Under the pieces are notes generated by a model. It was not told where the DNA came from. It ran no database searches and was given only the letters and a program-made list of their open reading frames with translations. The position numbers and the translations under genes were made by a program. Shown here one piece after another: positions 1-4,919 of a DNA stretch of 6,475 bases. Position 1 is the first letter of the stretch. Each line of letters starts with the position of its first letter. The stretch spans positions 1-6,475 of the forward strand of contig JAIOSN010000330.1 in assembly GCA_021107605.1 (NCBI GenBank). The letters are read 5' to 3'. This DNA is from Anaerolineae bacterium. Its GTDB lineage: Bacteria; Chloroflexota; Anaerolineae; B4-G1; SLSP01.

Positions 1-2
1 GC

Positions 3-89
3 CTCTTCTCCGCGAAACTACGCAGTTCAGCGGAAGAAGAAGCTCAAGCTCTCACCATCCGTCAAGCACGTCAAGCATCACGCCGGTAG
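3..89 (+). CDS. possible 3' end of a truncated + strand gene
   Basis: Frame 3 is open from the left edge to a TAG at 87-89 and gives 28 residues ending in AQALTIRQARQASRR. The composition (Ala, Glu, Gln, Arg) is what an amphipathic helical C-terminus could look like, which is the only positive evidence. The third codon positions are not clearly GC-biased, unlike the genes at the right end. Frame 1 is also open, as far as about 150, so openness alone is not informative. No family is recognised. It could equally be intergenic DNA. Confidence 0.2.
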   Translation, partial: LFSAKLRSSAEEEAQALTIRQARQASRR

Positions 90-146
90 TGGCTCTTTAG
101 CACTGGGGGACCATTTTTGTGGGATTACACAGTCAAAGTCATTAAA

Positions 147-248
147 ATAAGACCTCAGAGGTCTCTGGTAGCGCCGCATAGCTGCAAACTACGGCGTATT
201 TGCGGTAAATTCCTAGCGTACCAGGGTCAGATAAGACCTCGGAGGTCT
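147..248. repeat. paired palindrome element with nested inverted repeats
   Basis: Two near-identical palindromes, AGACCTCAGAGGTCT (150-164) and AGACCTCGGAGGTCT (234-248), have perfect 7-bp arms around a single central base. Both are preceded by the same ATA, so the match is ATAAGACCTC. Between them CTGGTA (165-170) is matched by its reverse complement TACCAG (219-224). Further inside, CGCCG (172-176) and TAG (179-181) pair with CTA (189-191) and CGGCG (192-196), leaving a 2-nt bulge. This concentric arrangement looks like a small structured or MITE-like intergenic repeat rather than an operator. That classification is inference, because genome-wide copy number cannot be seen. Confidence 0.6.
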
Positions 249-260
249 GGGTGATTGCTT

Positions 261-322
261 ACACAGATTGCACTGATTTTTGACCCTTTTTCGCGTTCAT
301 TGGCGTCCATTCGCGGTTGATT
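261..322. repeat. tandem-like 9-10 bp units, dispersed-repeat type
   Basis: Two adjacent imperfect 9-bp units (ACACAGATT, GCACTGATT) at 261-279 are followed after a T-rich spacer by two imperfect 10-bp units, GTTCATTGGC (295-304) and GTCCATTCGC (305-314), which agree at 7 of 10 positions. From memory, sequences of this type recur between genes in many environmental bacterial genomes, including Chloroflexota, but I cannot confirm that by search. There is no sign that the block is coding. Confidence 0.5.
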
Positions 323-386
323 TTGACTTGACCATGCAAAAGCCTAAAGAGCCGGGGTTTGATAAGTGGCTTCTCACGCCTCCGGT

Positions 387-409
387 GGTGCTTGCCGCAC
401 TCAAGCACC
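387..409 (-). terminator. hairpin overlapping the Nudix stop codon
   Basis: GGTGCTTG (387-394) and CAAGCACC (402-409) form a perfect 8-bp stem with a 7-nt loop. In the minus-strand transcript the stem overlaps the TGA stop of the Nudix gene (401-403). No U-tract follows, so it is a poor intrinsic terminator. It could instead be an RNA 3'-end stabiliser or chance. Confidence 0.3.
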
Positions 410-892
410 GAACCGGTACTCCGCCCCCTCCTCAGTGAAGAGATACTCTCCAAAGATGATCTCGCCGGGAGCTAATACGCGCGGCAACAACTCGTAAAGG
501 TCCTCCATCAAGGGATATTCCGCGAGCTCTTGACGCTTCACCCAAACTGGCGTCCCTTCCGGCGAAGAGCGCAGCTCAGAGAATGGCGCAGTTCCCACGA
601 AGACGAAGAGCATCACTCCTGGCGGCTCCGGCAACGTCACCTGGATGACCGCCCGCAACGTGAGCGCCGCCACATCCAACCCGGCTTCCTCTCGCACCTC
701 GCGTCGCGCCGCGCGTCGGGGCTCTTCCCCCGGCTCGATCTGGCCGCCCAGGCCGTTGTACTTCCCGGCCCACAACCGTTTATCAGGAACGCCGCGCAAG
801 AGCAATACCTCTGCACCACGAGTGAGGAAAATCAAGGTGCGGGGAATCACCGTGTAGCGAGTGGCCTCATTGAGCTCTTCAGGAAGTTGCAT
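401..892 (-). CDS. Nudix hydrolase, probable 8-oxo-dGTP diphosphatase-like (MutT family)
   Basis: A 163-aa protein with a perfect Nudix box at residues 50-72: G50, five residues, E56, seven residues, then REVREEAGL (64-72). This is the metal-binding catalytic helix that hydrolyses nucleoside diphosphates linked to another moiety. The stretch before it, LLLRGVPDKRLWAGKYNGLGG, resembles small MutT/MutX-type nucleotide-pool sanitising enzymes. The conserved-looking tail (ELAEYPLMEDLYELLPRVL, then a terminal FxEY/FGA stretch) also fits the YtkD/MutX group, but substrate assignment is inference. Length is normal for the family. The only early ATG, at 892, overlaps the previous gene by 14 nt and sits inside its last codons, which implies translational coupling. 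Upstream is only a weak purine stretch (GAAGAAAA). It is the last gene of a three-gene minus-strand unit. Confidence 0.9.
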   Translation of the reverse strand: MQLPEELNEATRYTVIPRTLIFLTRGAEVLLLRGVPDKRLWAGKYNGLGGQIEPGEEPRRAARREVREEAGLDVAALTLRAVIQVTLPEPPGVMLFVFVGTAPFSELRSSPEGTPVWVKRQELAEYPLMEDLYELLPRVLAPGEIIFGEYLFTEEGAEYRFGA

Positions 893-1820
893 AGGGGTTT
901 TCTTCTTGACCGTAAACCATTATCAGAGTAGCCACCGCTTGCCAGGTAAGCCAACGGCTAGGTTTATAAACCGGTTCCACGTCCAAATACCCGCCGCTGC
1001 CGCGTCCTTTGCGCCAGCGTCCCTGCGCAGTTTGCAAAGTCAGCAGCTCTGCCAGGAGTTCCTGGAAGCGGGGATGAGTGTGCCATCCGGCGCGCGCCAA
1101 CAGATAGGTCAACTCGATAATATCGGAGCCGTAGTAACGTGGAAAATCGCCCGGCTGCCATTGAGACACCTGTTCTTGTTTCCCCCATTGGGTGAGCAGT
1201 CGCTCGGCGAGTTTGTCGATGGCGTCATTATCGGCTGCCTTCCGTCTCTCCACCGGGATACTGAGCAATCCAGCCAGAGACTTAGCTTCGCCCGGCGCAC
1301 AACGGCCTCCGGCCAGGGGACAGGTTAGGCGTGCCGGTTGTTGATTGATGATCTGCACCAAGATAGCTCTGGTAGCATCGGTCCGGGGATCCTCTCCCCA
1401 ACCAAAATGCCAGAGTATTTGCAAGGCCATGCCGGTGTAACAGAGCCAACTCTGCGGCCCGTGTGCGGAGAGCGCGAATCGCCCATCCGCGATCTGTCCG
1501 GCGGAAAAGAGGCTCTCGCTGGCACGCGCGGCACTGGGAAAAGACGGAACGCTGGCCTGCGCCAGCGCGTAGAGCGTGCCAAAGGTTCCCAGCGGGCCGC
1601 CAAAATAGGGATCGGTCGCCCGGCTCCAGAAGTTATGCGGGTCGGCTTGCGCCATCAACGCCTGGATGGGCGCCCAAGCCAGCAGCGCCTCCCGCTCGCG
1701 TCCCAACTCCTCCACCGGACGCTGGAAAACATCACGGAGCGTGAGCAAGCGCGCGGAAGGATTAACAGGATCAAGCAGCCAGGGGACCGGATCCCGTGCC
1801 ATTTTCTCCAACCAGCCCAT
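879..1820 (-). CDS. squalene-cyclase/prenyltransferase-fold (alpha-alpha toroid) protein of unknown function
   Basis: A 313-aa protein read from the ATG at 1820. It resembles the prenyltransferase/squalene oxidase repeat proteins: a QW-type motif QxxxGxW occurs at 263-269 (QTAQGRW), a QxxxGxF variant at 109-115, and the tail PSRWLTWQAVATLIMVYG (287-304) is typical of the helical barrel family. Three cysteines stand out: C127 (in SWLCYTGMAL), C167 and C174 (CPLAGGRC). The class II cyclase DxDD motif is not visible, so true terpene cyclisation is unlikely. Such proteins are often annotated only as hypothetical or squalene-cyclase-like. The frame extends upstream to 1916, but that would bury 89 nt in the adenosine-specific kinase gene. 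ATG 1820 lies 7 nt after that gene's stop. A further ATG at 1802, with GGAG just before it, is a possible alternative start. There is no signal peptide or membrane segment. Confidence 0.75.
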   Translation of the reverse strand: MGWLEKMARDPVPWLLDPVNPSARLLTLRDVFQRPVEELGREREALLAWAPIQALMAQADPHNFWSRATDPYFGGPLGTFGTLYALAQASVPSFPSAARASESLFSAGQIADGRFALSAHGPQSWLCYTGMALQILWHFGWGEDPRTDATRAILVQIINQQPARLTCPLAGGRCAPGEAKSLAGLLSIPVERRKAADNDAIDKLAERLLTQWGKQEQVSQWQPGDFPRYYGSDIIELTYLLARAGWHTHPRFQELLAELLTLQTAQGRWRKGRGSGGYLDVEPVYKPSRWLTWQAVATLIMVYGQEENPYATS

Positions 1821-1827
1821 CGGCAGA

Positions 1828-2319
1828 TTAGAGTTTGTAGCCGATGGTGCGCAGCAGATCTTTGCGCCAGCTAATCCCCGCCTCGTCCTCGATGCCCCGT
1901 GGCGGTTGCCCATCAATGACGCCTAAAATACCGCGCCCTTGCTCGGTCTCCGCGATGATCACCTCTACAGGATTAGCCGTCGCGCAGAAAACGCTGACCA
2001 CTTCTGGCACGCGCCGGATGGCGGGGAGCACGTTGATTGGATAGGTCCCTTCGCCCAAGAAGATAATGAAGCTATGCCCCGCTCCCAACGCCTCGGCGTT
2101 CTGTTGCGCCAGCGTGATCAGCTCGTCATCCGTGCCCGACCAACGAATCAGTCGCTCCCCAGAAGCCTCGCAAAACGCCACCCCAAATTTGATACCGGGT
2201 ACGGCAGTGACCAGCGCTTCGTGCAGATCTTCCACTGTCTTAATGAAATGGGTTTGTCCCAGTATAAAATTGGTCAGCTCTGGTTTGGTGATGTTTACCG
2301 TCGTCAGCACGAAACTCAT
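1828..2319 (-). CDS. adenosine-specific kinase (DUF355 / Adenosine_kin family)
   Basis: A 163-aa full-length protein recognised by the family's very conserved blocks: GIKFGVAFCEASG (42-54), GAGHSFIIFLGEGTYPINVL (79-98) and FCATANPVEVIIAETEQGRG (111-130), followed by ILGVIDG. The family is known mostly from archaea, Thermotogae and other thermophile-rich lineages. An archaeal member has been described as an adenosine-specific kinase, but the physiological role is poorly defined, so the biochemical name is by homology only. It should be cytosolic. The ATG at 2319 has a strong ribosome binding site (GGAGG, 5 nt away). It is the first gene of the minus-strand unit with the cyclase-fold gene 7 nt downstream, just below a terminator-like palindrome that isolates it from the response regulators. 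Confidence 0.9.
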   Translation of the reverse strand: MSFVLTTVNITKPELTNFILGQTHFIKTVEDLHEALVTAVPGIKFGVAFCEASGERLIRWSGTDDELITLAQQNAEALGAGHSFIIFLGEGTYPINVLPAIRRVPEVVSVFCATANPVEVIIAETEQGRGILGVIDGQPPRGIEDEAGISWRKDLLRTIGYKL

Positions 2320-2374
2320 ATTTACCTCCGCTTAAAAGCAATGATGAGGAATTTATAATTGAGGCATAGGAAAA

Positions 2375-2414
2375 CTCAGACATCCGATTTCTCTAGAGAA
2401 ATCGGATGTCTGAG
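2375..2414 (-). terminator. 40-bp perfect palindrome, probable intrinsic terminator
   Basis: Bases 2375-2394 and 2395-2414 are perfect reverse complements with 20-bp arms and no central spacer (centre CTCTAGAG). I checked it base by base; the next outward pair (2374/2415) is A/A and breaks it. In the minus-strand transcript it lies 22 nt after the stop of the response regulator gene and is followed directly by TTTTCC, as expected of a rho-independent terminator. Transcription in the other direction gives AAATAAATT, so only the minus-strand direction fits. The perfect symmetry is longer than a terminator needs, so a second role is possible. Confidence 0.75.
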
Positions 2415-2435
2415 AAATAAATTAAAGAGGGTCAA

Positions 2436-2825
2436 CTAGCGATTCAAGTGCATGATCCTGTTGACGCTGGCCATCATCTCTACTGGACCGAAAGGTTTGG
2501 TCACGTAAGCATCCACTTTGGCAATATGTAATCCCAACACCTTATCAATGCTTTGGGCCTTAGCCGTAACTACGATAACCGGTATCTTCCTTAGCACGGG
2601 ATCCGCCTTCATCTGTTGGTAGACCTCCCAACCGTCAACGTCAGGCATCATCAAATCCAACAACACCAGATCGGGTTTTAGGCGACGAATGGCCTCTAGC
2701 CCCTCACGTCCGCCCACGGCTCCCACCACCTCAAAATTCCGAGGAATTAAAATTAATTCCACCAGATCAATCATTTCAGGCTCGTCTTCTACGCAAACGA
2801 CTTTATACGTTGTGTTATCTACCAT
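2436..2825 (-). CDS. stand-alone receiver-domain response regulator (copy A)
   Basis: A 129-aa single REC domain with no output domain. The CheY-like active site is complete: acidic pair E13/D14, phosphoacceptor D57 in LVLLDLMMPD, T87 in VIVVTAKA, and K110 in YVTKPF. It probably takes phosphate from a histidine kinase encoded elsewhere and acts by protein contact. The frame opens at 2882, but ATG 2825 is the start: GGGAGG lies about 6 nt before it, it gives a length equal to its paralogue, and a promoter (2860-2887) places the transcript start inside the longer frame. It is about 58% identical without gaps to the gene just upstream (2932-3321). Base composition is more AT-rich than the protease gene at the right end. 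A strong palindromic terminator follows its stop. Confidence 0.92.
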   Translation of the reverse strand: MVDNTTYKVVCVEDEPEMIDLVELILIPRNFEVVGAVGGREGLEAIRRLKPDLVLLDLMMPDVDGWEVYQQMKADPVLRKIPVIVVTAKAQSIDKVLGLHIAKVDAYVTKPFGPVEMMASVNRIMHLNR

Positions 2826-2859
2826 CAGAAGCCTCCCGTAGGCAATTATGCACAAGTAG

Positions 2860-2887
2860 AGTGTAGCATAACTTGGGGTCAAGTCAA
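2860..2887 (-). promoter_or_regulatory. sigma-70-like promoter for response regulator copy A
   Basis: On the minus strand TTGACT (2887-2882), a 16-bp spacer and TACACT (2865-2860) make a reasonable -35/-10 pair in the intergenic DNA, about 35 bp above the ATG at 2825. The -35 matches consensus at five of six positions and the -10 at four of six. This suggests copy A can be transcribed independently of copy B. Confidence 0.5.
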
Positions 2888-2931
2888 TATCTGGAAAATT
2901 AACCGCTGATATTAAAAAACATGCGGTGCGC

Positions 2932-3321
2932 CTAGTCAGTCACCGGGATAACTTTGTCAATACACTCTAGCAGTTCTTGCCCCCTAAAAGGCTTGGTGAT
3001 GTAGGCATCCACTTTGGCGATATGTAAGCCGAGCACGCGGTCAATGTTCTCATTTCTAGCAGTGATGACGATCACCGGGATATCCTGGAACTCTGGTATG
3101 GCTCGTATCTGGTGGTAAACTTCCCAGCCATCAAGATCAGGCATCATCAAATCTAACAACACCAGATCGGGGTTTAGACGTCGAATGGCAGCTAATCCTT
3201 CTTCGCCATTGGCCGCCCCGACCACCTTAAATCTACGCGGGGCTAAAATTAGCTTCACCAGATTGATCGTCTCGGCGTCGTCATCTATGTGAACTATGGT
3301 ATATTCTTTATTACTGTCCAT
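2932..3321 (-). CDS. stand-alone receiver-domain response regulator (copy B)
   Basis: A 129-aa REC-only protein with a full phosphorylation site: acidic cluster D13-D15, phosphoacceptor D57, T87 and K110. It aligns end to end without gaps with the gene at 2436-2825, so the pair is a tandem duplication. Blocks around the phosphoacceptor and LGLHIAKVDAY are almost unchanged, while the last 20 residues (part of the usual helix 5 partner surface) have diverged. This suggests the same phosphorylation chemistry with different partners. The start is ATG 3321, preceded by AGGAGG at 6 nt; the TTG immediately before it would leave only 3 nt. No output domain and no kinase gene are in the window. I found no clear promoter in the 108 bp between it and tyrS, so read-through from tyrS is possible. 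Confidence 0.92.
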   Translation of the reverse strand: MDSNKEYTIVHIDDDAETINLVKLILAPRRFKVVGAANGEEGLAAIRRLNPDLVLLDLMMPDLDGWEVYHQIRAIPEFQDIPVIVITARNENIDRVLGLHIAKVDAYITKPFRGQELLECIDKVIPVTD

Positions 3322-3395
3322 CAATAGCCTCCTGAAGCAATGATTCCACTGGAAAATGGGAGGCAGCCAGATGTAGACTGCGTTCCAAGTTGCCG

Positions 3396-3410
3396 ATCTT
3401 TCTCAAAGAT
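3396..3410 (-). terminator. weak hairpin downstream of tyrS
   Basis: ATCTTT (3396-3401) and AAAGAT (3405-3410) are a 6-bp inverted repeat with a 3-nt loop, 20 nt past the tyrS stop on the minus strand. The stem is AT-rich and no U-tract follows, so termination here would be weak. It is listed because it is the only hairpin seen between tyrS and the response regulators. Confidence 0.2.
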
Positions 3411-3429
3411 GCCAGACTCCCGTATCCGA

Positions 3430-4656
3430 TTACGTCTTCGGGCGTAGTTGTAAGAAGCGCCGTTTCCCTACCCGGAGCACCTGCTCACCGGGTTCCACGG
3501 TTGCGTAAATGTCTTTGATTTGTACATCGTCCAGGTGGACCCCCCCCTGCTGGATCAACCGGCGGGCCTGACTCTTGCTGCTCGCCAGCTCAGCTTCAGC
3601 GATGACATCTATCAGACGCATCGGCTCGCGCAATTCGAAGGTAGGCATATTTTCGGGTTTTTCCCGGCGTTGGTGGACGCGCGCGAAACGTTGTGCCGCT
3701 TTGTCGGTTGCCTCTGAACCGTGAAAGATATCGGTGATCTCCCAAGCTAGCTCCTTCTTGGCCTGCATTGGATGTAACTTCCCCGTAGCCAGACGTTTTT
3801 CTAAGGTGGCGATCTTGGATGGCGTCCAGCGAGTAGCCAGATTGAAATAGTTGAGCATAGCCTCATCGGGCAGACTCATCACCTTACCGTACATTATCTC
3901 TGCCGGCTCGGAAATGCCAATGTAGTTACCCAGGCTCTTGGACATGCGGACGCGGCCATCGGTCCCCACCAAAATTGGCATAGTGATAGCGATCTGCGGT
4001 TTCTGACCGAAGGACTCTTGTAATTTGCGTCCAGCCATCAGATTGAAGAGCTGTTCCGTGGCCCCCAACTGCACATCAGTTTCCAGGGCTACGGCATCGT
4101 AACCTTGCATCAACGCGTAGAAGAGCTCGTGTAGCCAGATGGGATCGTTCTTCCGATAACGTTTGGCAAAGTTATCGCGCGCTAAGAATTGCTGCACGGT
4201 GAAGTTGGCGGCCAGATTGATGAGGTCTTCAAAGTTGAGCTCGCTCAACCATTCGCCATTGTAGCGTACCTCGGTCCGTTCTGGATCCAAGATTCTGAGA
4301 GCCTGTTCCGTGTAAGTCTGAGCGTTGGCTGCGATCTTGTCCTTGTCTGGTCGCGGGCGGGCCTTATCTTTATCAGAGGGATCGCCAATTAGAGCAGTAT
4401 AATTCCCGATAAGGAAAATGGCCTGATGCCCCAAATCCTGGAATTGGCGTAGCTTGCGCATGGTCACGGTATGCCCTAGATGCAAATCTGGAGCGGTGGG
4501 ATCATAACCACAATAGACGCGCAACGGTTTACCGGTCTGCGCGGATTCCTGCAAACGGGTCTTGAGTTCCTCGCGCATGTGTTGGTAGGTCTGCGGGTCG
4601 CCGTATTCCACGCCGCGCATCAGGATATCTAGCTGTTCGTCAATTGTGTAGCTCAT
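3430..4656 (-). CDS. tyrS: tyrosine--tRNA ligase (TyrRS, type 2)
   Basis: A 408-aa class I aminoacyl-tRNA synthetase that activates tyrosine with ATP and charges tRNA-Tyr in the cytosol. The ATP-binding HIGH motif appears as HLGH (59-62) within YDPTAPDLHLGH. The KMSKS loop is the variant RMSKS (237-241), followed by LGN. The tyrosine-pocket region LFYALMQGYDAVALETDVQLG (178-198) is present, and an S4 RNA-binding domain runs from about residue 346 to the end (MRLIDVIAEAELASSKSQARRLIQQGG region). The GDPSDKDKARP stretch and overall length fit the type 2 TyrRS group rather than the E. coli type. The frame extends to 4710, but the ATG at 4656 follows AAGGGGG at a normal distance and begins MSYTIDEQLD, while the extra residues come from repeat-like leader DNA. 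A strong promoter lies at 4821-4849. Confidence 0.97.
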   Translation of the reverse strand: MSYTIDEQLDILMRGVEYGDPQTYQHMREELKTRLQESAQTGKPLRVYCGYDPTAPDLHLGHTVTMRKLRQFQDLGHQAIFLIGNYTALIGDPSDKDKARPRPDKDKIAANAQTYTEQALRILDPERTEVRYNGEWLSELNFEDLINLAANFTVQQFLARDNFAKRYRKNDPIWLHELFYALMQGYDAVALETDVQLGATEQLFNLMAGRKLQESFGQKPQIAITMPILVGTDGRVRMSKSLGNYIGISEPAEIMYGKVMSLPDEAMLNYFNLATRWTPSKIATLEKRLATGKLHPMQAKKELAWEITDIFHGSEATDKAAQRFARVHQRREKPENMPTFELREPMRLIDVIAEAELASSKSQARRLIQQGGVHLDDVQIKDIYATVEPGEQVLRVGKRRFLQLRPKT

Positions 4657-4686
4657 CTTTTGCCCCCTTAAACACAAATGGCTCCC

Positions 4687-4796
4687 CTGAAAAAAAAGTT
4701 GTCTTACCACAGAAACACCGAGGACACTGAAAAAAAATTAAGGTTAAAATCTTGGTGCTCTCCGTGCCTCCGTGGTGAAATCTTTGGTTTTTTCAG
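4687..4796. repeat. MITE-like imperfect inverted repeat in the tyrS leader
   Basis: The left arm ACCACAGAAACACCGAGGAC plus AC (4706-4727) and the reverse complement of the right arm (4755-4776) agree at 16 of 22 positions. Further out, CTGAAAAAA (from 4687) is mirrored by TTTTTTCAG (4788-4796). The 11-mer CTGAAAAAAAA also recurs as a direct repeat at 4687-4697 and 4727-4737. The right arm, read as CCACGGAGGCACGGAGAGCA, matches from memory a repeat seen between genes in many environmental bacterial genomes; copy number here is unknown. It lies wholly within the 5' leader of tyrS. No open frame in it deserves a gene call. Confidence 0.6.
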
Positions 4797-4820
4797 TAGA
4801 CCTACAAATTCAACAGAGAA

Positions 4821-4849
4821 ATTATAGCGGATGTAAATGGAAAGTCCAA
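4821..4849 (-). promoter_or_regulatory. sigma-70 promoter for tyrS
   Basis: On the minus strand TTGGAC (4849-4844), an exact 17-bp spacer and a consensus TATAAT (4826-4821) form the best promoter in the window. Transcription should start near 4814, leaving a leader of about 155-160 nt before the tyrS ATG. No T-box specifier or conserved T-box core was seen in that leader. Confidence 0.75.
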
Positions 4850-4855
4850 TTTGGA
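4845..4855. promoter_or_regulatory. small palindrome at the divergent promoter
   Basis: TCCAA-T-TTGGA is an 11-bp palindrome that overlaps the -35 of the tyrS promoter and supplies a mirror-image TTGGAT (4851-4856) on the + strand, facing the protease gene. It could be an operator or a shared -35 centre. No good -10 stands 16-18 bp from the + strand copy (a TATAGT at 4884-4889 is too far), so the + strand promoter is unproven. Confidence 0.3.
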
Positions 4856-4919
4856 TTTCGGTAATAGGGTGATAAACTGAAAATATAGTGGCTGACGGCT
4901 CAATCATAAAGGGGTTAAG

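Larger units (their letters stand above)
90..400. other. intergenic region without a gene, rich in short repeats
   Basis: No reading frame here has a ribosome binding site and a protein-like composition. A 64-codon minus-strand frame (259-453) is mostly repeat sequence. The region holds a pair of 15-bp palindromes (150-164 and 234-248), an inner inverted repeat between them, and a block of 9-10-bp tandem-like units (261-322), each listed separately. It lies downstream of the Nudix gene, so it is the 3' side of the minus-strand operon. Confidence 0.6.

Noticed and set aside
61..79. Direct repeat GTCAAGCAC/GTCAAGCAT as a CRISPR or iteron
   Set aside because: There are only two adjacent 9-bp units, with no spacing pattern or further copies, so it is consistent with chance.
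259..453. 64-aa minus-strand frame below the Nudix gene
   Set aside because: It overlaps the Nudix 3' end out of frame and is mostly tandem-like repeat DNA, with no ribosome binding site seen.
1821..1916. N-terminal extension of the cyclase-fold gene to an ATG at 1916
   Set aside because: It would overlap the adenosine-specific kinase by 89 nt, and the extra 32 residues are low-quality, shadow-like sequence. ATG 1820 just after the kinase stop fits better.
861..1926. Long + strand frames opposite the cyclase-fold gene (861-1328, 1338-1874, 1666-1926)
   Set aside because: They are antisense to a gene with recognisable family motifs, and their translations look like arbitrary Arg/Ser/Pro-rich shadows.
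1939..2358. + strand frames opposite the adenosine-specific kinase
   Set aside because: The kinase on the minus strand is unambiguous, and the + strand translations show no family features.
2340..2362. Promoter for the adenosine-specific kinase operon
   Set aside because: A TATAAA-like -10 exists on the minus strand (2357-2352), but nothing resembling a -35 sits 16-18 bp upstream, where the palindrome lies. An operon promoter is probable but not locatable.
2436..3321. A complete two-component or phosphorelay system
   Set aside because: No histidine kinase, HPt or output domain is encoded in the window, so only the receivers can be claimed.
4657..4814. T-box riboswitch in the tyrS leader
   Set aside because: No T-box core sequence or antiterminator-like element is visible, and the leader is occupied by the repeat element.
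4704..4907. 67-aa minus-strand frame upstream of tyrS
   Set aside because: It runs through the promoter and the inverted-repeat element. Its protein is simply translated repeat DNA.
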